Shown here: piece by piece, positions 1 to 11,125 of the stretch
How the letters are laid out: every line of letters starts with the position of its first letter
Position numbering within the stretch: the stretch's first letter is position 1
From: Poa pratensis
Taxonomy: Eukaryota > Streptophyta > Magnoliopsida > Poales > Poaceae
NCBI GenBank assembly: GCA_947311845.1
Contig: CAMZMU010000040.1
Span: 55,807,360 to 55,871,359, forward strand
Direction: 5' to 3'
DNA: 64,000 nt
Translations under genes and position numbers: made by a program
Notes under the pieces: generated by a model
The model's input: the letters and a program-made list of their open reading frames with translations, nothing else
Database searches by the model: none
What the model was told of the DNA's origin: nothing

Positions 1-1500
1 AATTCCGCAACAAAAGAAAAAAAATAAAAAGTGAACACAAGTAAGCGTGAAAATGTTGTAGATCACCTAAGACATAAGATAAAAAGCCACCCTAATAAGA
101 ATTATAAACTTGGGATCTATTCTATTAGCCAGTTGCCAAAAATATTTGTATAGAACGTGGCATACAAGTTAGAACCTGTTTGGATGATTGACCATATAGT
201 ATAGGCAAAATTGCACCAGAATAATAAGTGTTTGATCGTCTTTCTCCTCGTGATGATAGGATACACACTTTGTATATGCCAGATGTGTTTAACAATGCCG
301 TCTTTGGTTAGTATTACCCTTTTGCAGACATATCATGCAAATTTTTAAATTTTGGGTGGCATCTTAATTTTTCATATTTTCTTATTATTTTCAACTAGCA
401 CTTCAAGTTGAATCAACGCTTCATACATAGAGTGTACTGAGAATTTTCCGCTCTCATGTAGGTTCCATAGAAATACATCGGTCACTTGCAACAGTTGGAT
501 CATAGCCAATCGACCAGTTAGGACATTCAGGCTGCAAGTTCGGGATCAATTAAATCTCTTCTGAATGTCACATTTTGTGGAGATGACTCCAACACCGTAT
601 AAATTGTATCGCTCTTGTGAGAGCTAGATATTGTTCCCGAGAATGGTTTTTCCTAATCATCTATCCTCCAAGAATCTAATTTTTGATACATTCCAAATAT
701 TAAATGACTCAAAGCAGGAAAAATGTTTCTTCGTCGCCATTAGACCAACACAAAAATGAGAGTCACTTTAGGTAATTAGAAGAAAACAATCATATATAAT
801 ACCTGATTTGATAGAACTTAATTTATGAAAACTGGTCTTCCACCCACAATAGCAGTTTACTTTGTACGAGCATGGAAAGCAGGTAGGCAATCTACTCCAA
901 GCTTGGAACCAGGTTGGTCAATGCTGGACGGGAAAAGCAAACTTTGAAGCTTGGTTTCGTGGTACTGCTGTAATGCTGTTCGTGCCAACCAACCACCAAA
1001 GGACATCTCGGATATTGGTATGTGATCCAGCATTGTTGGTTTCGGGGAAGCAAATGATTGCTCGGTCGATCAGTAAAAATACAATTTCCTCTATATTTTT
1101 CTGAGGGAAATACGATTTTCTCTACTGTACTAGATTTTGATAATTTAAGTCTTTCCATGACTCGACGGTGGGCAAAAGCGAGTGGATTTAACTTCAGACA
1201 TATATCCACTTTTGTACTTCAACGTTGTGCAGCACATGTTACTCCGTACTTCTCAAGGAAAGAAAATAGTCAGATGTTCAGAGGTGGTACTACTTCTGTG
1301 ACATAATGTTTTTTGCATTTTTGGCGCCAATGATTAGAATTTTGGTTGTGTACGCGCTGGATCTTGAATGTTCCAACCACACTATACTGCACTGAACAAG
1401 CTTTCAATTGAACACATCATAAATAACCGCCCAAACGCAAATTACAAGAGAATTAAAATGATGCTTATCCTCGCAGCACTTCTTCTTCATCATCGCCTTT
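1..1500. other. Intergenic, no gene recognised
   Basis: Mostly AT-rich sequence downstream of the GDSL gene. The only open frames are short and mutually overlapping (around 862-1306), with no family resemblance and no flanking splice or promoter logic. Nothing else supported. Confidence 0.6.
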
Positions 1501-1554
1501 TCAGCTAAAATAATAATCGCATCCCCAGCTTTGGGGAGCTAGAGATTGTCTTCT

Positions 1555-3035
1555 CTAAGATAAGATGGCAGGGTGGCAGTATGCCCCGTTGAGCCATCCG
1601 TCGGCGATCTTCTTGTACGCCGCCTCCGTGAGGTGGATCCCGTCCCAGCTGAGCGAAGACGCCGGGTTGCCGCACGCCGACGCGCCGGACATGCCGCACC
1701 TCGCGCCGTTCTGGTAGTTGTACTTCCCGCCGCCGGCGCCGCAGCACGCCCTGAGGTTCGTGCTGAACCCTGCACGCACAGCACACACAAACACAATTAG
1801 TGTTAACAAATAACCACGACCGGAGCCGAGTTAGACGACGGAGGAGGAGCTCGATCGATCGGTGAGGACGTGTATACCGTAGCTGGCGGGGCTCTTGACC
1901 ATGTCGTAGACGTGTGCGTAGAAGTCGGCGTACATGATCCTGGCGCCGGGGTACTTGCTCTGGAGGCTGGACACCTTGCTCTTGAGCAGCGAGTTGTGGG
2001 TGGAGGAGAGGGCGTTGAAGCGCTTGAGGCAGCCGTACTGGTCGTAGTCGCCGGCGTTGGAGGTCTGGTAGAGCGTGAGGTAGATGGGGAAGCACCCCAC
2101 GGGGAGCACCCCGGGAATGACGACGTACTTGGCGCCCATGCTGAGCAGCTTCTCGGCGCCGGCGCCGATGCCGTTGACGATGGCCGAGGCCTGCCCCGCC
2201 GCCTGCTCCGGCGTGTACCCGCCGAAGAGCTGCGCGTTGTAGTCGTTCCCGCCCAGCTCGCCCAGCACGAACAGGGAGTTGGACAGGTACGACTTGCAGC
2301 CTGCACGAAGAACGGAAGAAGTACGTCAAGTTAATTGCCCGCGTGATCATGCATGGGACATGTAACAGTTTGTTTTCTCTGGCCTGGACCAGCCGGCGTT
2401 AATGGCGATGGCGAGGATGGTACGAGGGTGAAAGGGATTAATGGTGCTGTTTGTTACTTACTGGAGCCGCAGACGTTGGGGAGGAGGTTCTGGAACCACT
2501 GGATCTGGGTGTCGAGGGGCCCGTTGTTCCAGATCTTGTCGCCGACGCCGAGCGACTGGAAGAAGTTGGAGCCCATGGCGGTGGCACCGATGATGGCCAT
2601 GTTGGCGCCCTTCTTGAAGTCGGCGCCGCCATTCTTGGACGGCGGCAGCAGAGGCAGCCCGAACTTCTCAGCTGCGAAACAGAGCATGTCGCGTCACTTG
2701 ATGAAGCAGAGCAGAGCGGAACAGAGCAAGTGCTCTGTTTTTTGGAGGGAAAGTGGCGTGTTCAAAACGCGACGGCGAGTGTAAGTGATGTGCGTACCGA
2801 GGAAGTCGACGACGAGGCGGCCGTCGGAGCAGCGGCATGTGGCGCGGCCGAAGAAGGTCTCGCCGTAGGGGGGCTGGGTGAGGGTGAGGCCGGCGGGGGC
2901 GCCGTTGACGCAGAGGTTGCCGGTGTCGGACATGGAGTCGCCGAAGCTGAAGATGGCGTTGAACTTCTGGCCGGACACGGCCAAGAAACACGAGGAGACG
3001 ATGAGGAGCGCCACGAGCAGCGGAGACGGCGCCAT
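1555..3035 (-). CDS. Secreted GDSL-type esterase/lipase (SGNH hydrolase), four exons
   Basis: Exons, read on the minus strand, are 3035-2798, 2671-2462, 2300-1878 and 1769-1555. All introns have GT/AG borders in phase 1, giving a 361-residue protein, a usual length for plant GDSL lipases. Residues 1-22 form a hydrophobic signal peptide. Block I is FGDSMSDTGN with nucleophile Ser34, the oxyanion block is GGND with Asn168, and block V is DGIH with Asp333 and His336, so the catalytic set is complete. The family hydrolyses carboxylic esters, usually in the apoplast or secretory system. The overall pattern resembles the At5g45910/At1g28590 type; substrate cannot be inferred. The ATG lies about 90 bases below a TATA box and directly precedes the signal peptide. 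No frameshift or stop was seen, so it is probably functional. Confidence 0.93.
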
Positions 3036-3076
3036 TGTTGGCTAGCTGGGAGCTCTCGGAACACTGATCGCTCGAC

Positions 3077-3095
3077 GGATGGATGGATGGATGGG
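3077..3095. repeat. (GGAT)n microsatellite in the 5' leader
   Basis: Four tandem GGAT units followed by GGG, lying between the TATA box and the ATG of the GDSL gene, so probably transcribed in its 5' UTR. Confidence 0.8.
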
Positions 3096-3123
3096 TGATG
3101 AAAACCCGTCCGGGCTGAGCGGC

Positions 3124-3130
3124 TTATAAA
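3124..3130 (-). promoter_or_regulatory. TATA box of the GDSL lipase gene
   Basis: On the minus strand this reads TTTATAA, 89-95 bases upstream of the ATG at 3035. That is a normal TATA-to-start distance for a plant gene with a short leader. Confidence 0.65.
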
Positions 3131-3139
3131 CCGGCGCCA

Positions 3140-6100
3140 GGGGTTCGGTGGCACGTAGCTGTTGATTGCGCTATTAGCTGCCTACCTCGCATCAATCATT
3201 CTTAACCAGGATTAACTAACTATACGTAGTAGTACTACTGACTAAAGTATACTAATATCACTGGGTTGTTGTGCATGCATGAACTCTTTTTTTTCTCTCT
3301 CTTTCTTCGCACTTTCCTCTCTGATTCATTTCATCCCGTGTTCAAATGTTTAGTCATGTCAGTACATCAAATCTATATCTTCCTTTGCAGTTAGCCGGTT
3401 ACTAGCTAGTTCAAGGCTACGCATGGTTTAAATTACAGCGAGAACGTACAATCCCCACACCAAACGATGGAGTAGGTGTTAAGGTCATCTTACTTTTCGG
3501 AAAAAACAATCGCCACACAGAAATAATCTCAATAATCAAGTGCACAAGCTTGCCTCCAATTCGACCACACATCGCCGGCTTTTGTGTTTTTCATATTATT
3601 AATAAAAACGGATGTGTGCATCCTTTGGATGCAGAGCTGGGGGTACACCCTCCATTTCGATTTTTTTTTTTTTTTGCCTCGGTTACTTTGCCACACCGCG
3701 GCGAGAATGTTCCCGGTTGTAATACAGTCTGACTAGCCTAGCTTCCCTTGATTAATTCGTGTATGCTGCTCCAGGAAAGCAGGGACACAAAAGCGTGACC
3801 TAGTTTCAATCTATGCGAGGATCAGTAAAGGGAAAATGGCCAATTATATGTAGCTAGCATGGCCATGGGCGTATAATACAATAGAGTTGGACATGAAAGT
3901 CTGATTGGTGCTAGTCTAGTTGGACTCTAGGAGTATGGCCATGCTAGCATTATAAACACAACCACCCAATCATTCCATGCATTATAACTTTCATTATAAA
4001 ATATGAGGAAAAGAATACATAGCCTATCCGCTTTCTGGATCCATCTCCTATAATGAAATGTGTATTCACAGGCAGACTCCCGACTCCGACGAACTCTACC
4101 TGCTTTTCTGGATTCCTGCGTGAAAGGACTAGTCTCTCTCATATGATGGCGCTATGAGCTCACTGCAGATAACTACCAAAGAAAACAAACAACGATGGAT
4201 TGCATGGTATCTAAAGAAAAAGGAGAAAAGGGGAGAAGAAGCATATGAACTTGATTAGGTAATCGATTCCATCGTCGACACAGAGGTAGCCATCATGATC
4301 ACATACATGTCGTTGCGTGATTCCACAACCCATTGCTAATTGGCAACTAGTCCTTTGGTCGAATTCCATGGCGGAAAAGCGGTGCTTCTTCAGAAACAGA
4401 AAGCCACAACGACCACATCGATCAGCTAGCAGCCGGCCAGCTAAACAGCACCGGTGGTTATGTGGGTGCAATGGTGTCAATCAGACGCCACCATTTCGCT
4501 TTGCTCCTCCTCTTTTCCCGGTTCAGGAAGGAAGCTAAGGTATCAGCGGGAGCAGGTCAAACACCATTGTCAGCAAACAGCATCGATCTCTGCATGCAAT
4601 GATGTGTGGTTACACTAACACTCACTCACACCAACTCTATAAAGCACATGGATACTATATTTGCTGCCTATATGGCTTTATGGAATGGAGAAGAAATATT
4701 CTTTTTCTCTTGTGTGTTAGCGGTAGTTACATACAGGTGCAGTGCTGCTGACATGAAAATCTCCATTGTATCCTTGAAAATAAATCTCCATTGGCAACTT
4801 ACACCAGCTGCACGTACAACTCCACTATCTATCCCGGAATTTGAGCGAGAGGAAGCAGAGGACATGCATGCTGAGTGCAAGTGCCAACGGCCGGTGTTTG
4901 CCGGGCGGATGGGGTGTCAATTCTTGAGCTAACTTGGTAGGAGTACTGGATGTGTTAGCTAGGGCAAAGAGGTCGATCTTTCTAAGGGAAAAAGTCTGAC
5001 GGGGTCAACAACATGATGGTTGATGGTAGAAGGTGATGGTTACTTTGCTAGGTTTCTCTGTCAATCATGTTATTGTACTATGTTATCCAAAACAGCAAGA
5101 AAATAACGTTTTAAGCGTAATAACCGATTAAAATAAAGAGTGAGAGTCCATGTTCATCAGTCACTCAGGTGGTTGGACTGGTTTGATCCTGAGCAGGCAT
5201 GCATGCATGTGCCCTGCCGTGACCGTGCTTTGACTTATGCGTCATCCTCTCCTCTGAGTGACGTTTTCATCGAGAGAGATCGAGTATAGTATAGGCTGAT
5301 CAACATCAACTTGCGGCACGTCATGAGCGGAAGTAAGACAGACGACGCCCATGTGTTGTGCAACAAAGTTCAGCGACGTCTGCAGATCAATTAGATAAGA
5401 TTGCTACAGTAGCTATGATGAGATGGACCGGACCACCGTCTCAAGCTAGGCACATCTTTTGACAGCAGCTTCTTTTTTATTTTGTATTTGTGTTGCGGGG
5501 GACAGAAGCTTCGATTCCTTGCTTACAGTCCAGGAAAAAGGCTTATGCATATGAATAATGAGCACCCTGGCTTATTGATTAACATAACCAGTTTGTTAGC
5601 GAAATGCCACTAGCTTACTACCAAACAAACCATCATAATACTGCATCAGAAAAATAATTCGAGCTATCAGCTTGAGCCTGCGTGGACTAGCGGAACTCGA
5701 AGGGCCGTCGTCGTTATCGGCATGCATGCATGCAGATACTGTGTCTTGTAAGCCAACACACGAACGTACTTTCCAATATAAACTTCCATACAATACGCTA
5801 ACAAGTAACAACCCTTCCCTCTTTCCTAACGTCCGTGCTTAATTAGGTTCGAGCCGTGACGGGGAAGCAACCTCGGGCTTTTTGGATAACAGAAAATCAT
5901 ATTGGACGTTATTTCTCGGTTTTCTGCATGATATGACATTGACATTTTTGAATGGTTGTTGCACCGGATTCAATGGTTAATTGGAATGTTATGAAGCTTG
6001 GGACCGCAGGAATAATCACATAACTTTGCTTCATTTTGCAAGAAATCTGCAACTTTGACCCCAATGTTTCAACATTGAGGATTTGTTTCGTAGCCAAGTG

Positions 6101-8280
6101 TTTCTAAAAAACAAAATATGCACTACTTCAATGCCTACAAAACAAACACTTCGGTTTGAAAAAAAGGCCTAGACCTCTTTTTTATGTACTTCAAAATTGT
6201 GGTTTTTAAAATCTTGAAATATATAAAACTATAGTTTTTGCTAAAATATAACATCTCTATGTATTTTAAACAGTAGTATTTTCAGAAACACGGTTTTTTT
6301 GGAATAATTTAAAATACTTTGCTTTCAAACACACCCTAAATATTCTAGTATGACAACGTAAAAATTATAGCTCGGCGAAGGCAACAATTTAAGGGTTGTT
6401 TGGTTGCCTCGTTCGGCTAAACTACCTGTCGTATGGAGGTTAGACTGTTTGGATGCATAAGACGAATCTAAAGCACACCTTGGCCACACCCATCAGGAAC
6501 GGCTAAGACATCTGTTTCAAGTGAAGTTGGTTCGGTCGGGCGCAGATGCGTGCAGGGTGGCTTTACCCTCGTGACGAAAAATATGGAGTGGGCTCGGGCG
6601 ATGCAGGAGGGAGCCAGCGGTGGAAATAGGGTAACCTTCTGCCCAAATACGCCCTTATCTACCCCTCTCACCAATCAATCTCACCACCCTCCCGCCTCCC
6701 CATTTCGGTCTCTCGCCTTGTTCACATATCATGGTACTTTTTAAAAATTGTTTGCCATTATGCACATTTATGTTGAAACGTTGCTTATTGAAACAGAGGA
6801 GTACCTGCCTCAATAGCAGTTAATTTGTAAGTCCTGGTGTTAACATGTTAATATGTTATCTAACTATGTCTTGCTTTAAGGTTGATTAACACTAGCTAAC
6901 TAACTATTGGAGTCCCAGTGACCCATCTGACTGCAGCCGCAGGGTACTTGCCAATCTAGATTAACTACAAATCAGGTCGTTATATTATTGGTGAGACCAT
7001 GCATCCATAAGATGTCACACGAAAAAAGAATCAAGATATGTTAGTACGAGATTGTTTTAACTTCCCTTTCATGGAAAGCTCCACCTCTCCAACGGCCCTG
7101 TGACGGTGATGCTTTCTTATCCAAGAACTATGCTTGCACGGCTACGCAAGCAATTCATGTCATGCAGTCGAAGGTCATGGAGTGACTTGGACACTCCCAA
7201 CGACGTGTGTGAATTTTAACTACCCTCAAAAGAGTAATTATTCAAGTTCACATCGCTAACGAGATATCAACGAGTGACGCCGTAGTCTTGTTTCTTCCAA
7301 CCCCTGAACCCACCACATATTCTTGTATTACATGCATACAAGCAACGACCGGGCGTTGGAGATATTGCAAGGACAAGATCGTTTCCAAAGTGCACCTTAA
7401 CCTAACGAATCCTGAAGAATGAAAATAATAAATATTCCTTTGCTGTCCCTAGGTTAGCCTAGTCCAATTAGCAATGGCGAATTTTACTGTGACTGATTAT
7501 CGGACTGGAGTACCGACATACAGATATGTGGATTCAGAACTAGTACTAGTGGAACTCTGGAGGAGTATCATACGGATCGTGGAACCAAGATAGTCCCCAA
7601 AGAACGTCCTAATTTGCAATTACACATGTTCAGATCTATACGATCAACAGAAGCAACACACTATCTCTCTCATATAAAAACACCATGCCTTGGTCCCTCA
7701 TAAATCAATAACAGTGTGCACAAGCTGGTAGCTAGCAAGCTTGGCTCTCCTATAATGCAGAAGTAGTAGTTCCATCTTTAATTGGCACCTCGAGTTCTTC
7801 CTCAATCCTCATGGATCGGGGCCGTCAAACTCTCGAATCGGACGGCTCGACGAGCCGACCCCGTCAGGATTAAGGAGCCGCTCACTTTCATGGCCGTTAT
7901 TGCTCCAGCAAATCTGGCCTGGGGTCTCAACCGGAAGCACTGCACCTTTGAGCGTTTATGCCTGCATGCTTGCTTGTAGGTAGCTGGAAGCTCGCGGATC
8001 ATGCTTGCGCCCTCCCACTTGAGCTTTCCAATTCCAAGGATGGCTGCTTCGTGATGCATCTTCCAGGTCATGCAATCAATCGACCCCTTTGCGAAATCGG
8101 CCGGGGTGGTGTCGTGTAATGGATATTTTGAAGGAGAATCAATGCGAGATCGACCCACCCAGATCAGTGAACCGACAGTTCTGGTGCAGTAGCAGTACAT
8201 AGGTAGGTAGGATCATTTGGAATTTAATCTGCAGGTTACAGTACAAGCGTACAAGTGGCGTAAGTTTTTGCAGCATACAG
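3140..8280. other. 5.1-kb gene-poor stretch with degraded repeats
   Basis: No open frame here has recognisable protein homology. At 3600-3677 there is a piece resembling the 3' tail of the LINE at 8464-9675 (GTGTGCATCC, then ATGCAGAG, then a T run), probably a severely truncated insertion. A promoter-like string sits at about 7669-7740 (TATAAAAACACC followed by a leader-like segment) but leads into no gene. A 132-codon minus-strand frame at 7802-8200 matches no family I know. Confidence 0.5.
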
Positions 8281-8329
8281 ATACAGGTACAGGTTTTTTT
8301 TTTTTTTTTGAGGGGATACAGGTACAGGT
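8281..8329 (-). mobile_element. Tail-only retroposon footprint with 14-bp target-site duplication
   Basis: The 14-mer atacaggtacaggt occurs at 8281-8294 and again at 8316-8329. The 21 bases between them are a run of T followed by gagggg. On the minus strand this is a short tag plus a poly-A tail, as left by an extremely 5'-truncated target-primed insertion. Confidence 0.65.
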
Positions 8330-8429
8330 GCAGCAGGAAATAAACCCGATGGTGTATGGACCGCGCACAGGGCCAGACGGGCCATGTATCCATCATCATG
8401 TTAGGCCGACTTGATCCATGCCTGTTTTT

Positions 8430-8463
8430 CTTTATAAAGGAATATATTAATATTTCGAAAATA
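8430..8463 (-). mobile_element. 3' tail of a retroposon, cut off by a LINE insertion
   Basis: The minus strand reads as a tail ending in ATTCCTTTATAAAG plus A-rich sequence. It is the outer end of the element whose body lies at 9694-11125. The LINE at 8464-9675 has split the two. Confidence 0.5.
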
Positions 8464-9675
8464 TATTAAGCTTCTTACTGAAGATGGAGTTTGGCAAACC
8501 TCCTTAGGAGAAAGTATGTGGGCTCTCAAGCTGTATCTCAGGTTCTCTGAAACCTGGTGATTCACACTTCTGGGCAGGCCTTATGGCTACGAAGAAGTTC
8601 TGTTTCCCACATGGATCATTCTCAATTAGAGATGGATCGGAAATTCGTTTCTGGGAGGATAAATGGCTAGGCCATTCAACACTCCGAGAACAATATCCGG
8701 CTTTGTACAATATTGTGCGACACAAAGGCGACACGCTCGCTAAGGTGATGGTACTTCCCCACCTAATGTATCCACCTAATGTATCGTTCAGAAGAAGTCT
8801 ATTAGGGCCTAGACAAGCATCCTGGAATGCTTTGCTTCTCCGGTTGGACTCGGTCCAGTTGACGGAAGGCCCAGATAAATTTCGATGGAATCTCACTAAG
8901 AATGGAAAATTCTCGGTTGATTCTATGTATAGAGCTTTAATTCAGCTGAAGTTCCAGTCGATAATAATAAGAAAATTTGGAAGATGAAGATTCCGCTAAA
9001 AACGAAGGTGTTTGCGTGGTATCTTCGTCGAGGAGTAATTCTTACAAAAGATAACCTTGCCAAACGCAATTGGCACGGAAGCAGAAAGTGTGTCTTCTGT
9101 CAGCATGACGAGACTATTAAACACTTATTCTTCCAGTGTGAGTTTGCTAGGTCTATATGGTCAGCCATCCAGATAGGTTCTACCTTATACCCCCCGCGTA
9201 GCGTTGCAAACATTTTCGGCAATGGCTAAACGGGGTGGATCCTAGGTTTAAACTTCTTATTAGGGTGGGAGCGATTGCCGTTATTTGGTCGCTATGGCCA
9301 TGTAGAAATGACAAGGTTTTTAATGATAAAAATTTTCTGTTATGAAGGTTATCTACCGATGCACAGCTACTCTCCGATCATGGTCTGCCCTGCAGCGTGT
9401 GGAGCACCGCGAGCTGTTTTTGGAGGTGTCGTCGCGTTTGGAGGCTGCGGCGTGGGAGTTATTCTCCCAGCATGGATGGCCACATAATCTCCGGATCGAT
9501 GCTCCACCACCTTAGGCGTCTTTACAATTTCTCATTATGATATGTAATTCACCTTTTTTATTTTTCGCATTCTTCAGAACTTTTGAACTCGTTGGGGCTG
9601 TGTGCATCCTAGTTATGCAGAGGCCGGGTGTAATGCTTAAGACTCTTTAAGTAATAAAATTCCTTTATAAAAAAA
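8464..9675 (+). mobile_element. 5'-truncated LINE (3' part of ORF2)
   Basis: The insertion is bounded by an 18-base duplication, attaatatttcgaaaata at 8446-8463 and attaatattgcgaaaata at 9676-9693 (17 of 18 match). It begins inside ORF2 (frame LLTEDGVWQTLLRRKYVG) and ends in a TTCCTTTATAAAAAAA tail. 5' truncation with a target-site duplication and A-rich tail is standard for target-primed reverse transcription. Confidence 0.85.
8478..9340 (+). pseudogene. LINE ORF2 remnant with zinc-binding reverse-transcriptase domain (zf-RVT)
   Basis: Frames at 8583-8987 and 8984-9229 encode the region downstream of the reverse transcriptase. This includes FSIRDGSEIRFWEDKWLG, a typical plant LINE motif, followed by the zinc knuckle CVFCQHDETIKHLFFQC (C-x2-C, then H and C). 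Stops and frame changes are present, and the polymerase core is absent. It cannot move by itself. Confidence 0.85.
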
Positions 9676-9693
9676 ATTAATATTGCGAAAATA

Positions 9694-11125
9694 CTAATTA
9701 CACCTAGCCTCTGCACAAACAAGATATCGAAGACGTCTCGGAAGCACACAGCTAAGAAAAAATAAAAAAAGAGAGAAAAAGAAAACAAAGACCCCGTCGC
9801 GGTGATGAACCACTCGCAACAGTAGCACTCTAACTGCCAGCAAAGACAACACCCGGATTACAAACGAGATTCTCCTAAAGCAACGCCTCCAAGAAGGAAA
9901 CAATGCACACGCGTTGTCGTCGCTCGATCGTAGATCTTGGTTTTTCACCCTGGAGAAAGACCAAGTTTCCAAAACAATGCCTTCGGCAAGGCCATTGACA
10001 GGTACAAGCAATGAAGGCCAGAGCTTAGGTTTTCACCCCGAAAATCGAGGCTCGGTACTCGAGGAGCACCACCAAGAATGCAGTCCACCTGTGTTGCCAC
10101 CCCCGCTCTGTTGCTGCAAGTCGGCAAACACCCGACATACAGGGAGAACCTGTCCTCATCAAAACCAGTACCCTCTCCGCCATTACCAACCTTCGATCGC
10201 AGCCACCATAACTTTCTCTACCTCTGTTAGTTTCATGGAAATCTATATTAAGACATGTCCCATGGCACCGACAAAAGGCGAAGCTTCACGCCTTGCCCAA
10301 ATGAATCCACTCGGGGAAGACAAGGGTGTGCACGACTGCATCGATTCCACTCTAGCTAGATATCTAGTAGCGCACTGCGCCAAACTGCGGAAATCTCTGA
10401 GAGGAAGATCAGAACTCGGCGGTGTCCAGATCGAGGAAGCCTTCATGGACCAGATCAGCTGCTTGGCATTCAAAGAACAGCAGGGCCAAACCACCATTAT
10501 TCAGAACACAGGCCCCGTGCCGCATGCTCTTCAGAGTTGTAGGCAGCCACGGCCGCACAGCGTCGTCGGCCAGCAATCAGGCAAGACCAAGACGCCACAC
10601 GAACCTGCCACTCGCAGACTAGCCGCAATCGTGGACATCACCTCCAACTCCGGCCGCCGTGCCGTCCGCCACAGCCACGGGACCGCCGTCGTCAAGATCC
10701 ACCACGACCGCCGCCCGATATCCCGCACCCGCCTAGCCCGTCGACGGCGACTCCACCGCGGTGCCCATCCGTCGAAGCCAGGCGCCACCACGCCACCCAC
10801 AACCGCTACTCCAGACTCGAAGCCCGCCCGGGTCCTGACCAGATCCGTCGACCGCAGCGATGGGGGCGCGGCCACCAGGCGAAGACCGCTGCCTCCCCGT
10901 CGACACGCTGGGACGCCGGTGGAAGGCCGCGTAACCGCTACGCCGCCGACGCTCGGTTTCGTCACCGCCGGCTCGGGATAGAGGAGTCGCTGCCCGGAGC
11001 AAGGAGGCCCCGCCGCCGCCGTCAAACGGGTGGGCTTTGCCCGGCGGTGACTCTCGGCGGCGGCGAGGTGAATAGGGTCGGGGAGGGGGGCAGAGGGTTA
11101 GGGTTAGGGTCTGGGTGGCGAAACC
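9694..11125 (-). mobile_element. GC-rich non-coding retroposon body (minus strand)
   Basis: The 5' end is GC-rich (around 10600-11100) and the 3' part is mixed. The 3' tail reads GCAGAGGCTAGGTGTAATTAG, close to the LINE tail GCAGAGGCCGGGTGTAATGC just next to it. Long frames at 9914-10981 and 10531-11025 overlap on opposite strands, as GC-rich non-coding DNA does, and match nothing. I infer a LINE-mobilised non-autonomous element. The 5' boundary is approximate and I could not find a clear duplication. Confidence 0.5.

Noticed and set aside
1573..3154. Several long frames on both strands over the GDSL gene
   Set aside because: Shadows of the GC-rich exons; the spliced minus-strand model explains all catalytic motifs.
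7802..8200. 132-codon minus-strand frame
   Set aside because: Reads like ordinary protein in places but I recognise no family; no promoter, and it is in repeat-rich DNA.
9914..10981. 355-codon plus-strand open frame
   Set aside because: It lies inside the GC-rich retroposon, overlaps long frames on the other strand, and has no domain, biased composition and no promoter or splice context.
11098..11111. GGTTAGGGTTAGGG, telomere-like
   Set aside because: Only two units, of the TTAGGG rather than the plant TTTAGGG type, and inside a retroposon 5' end.
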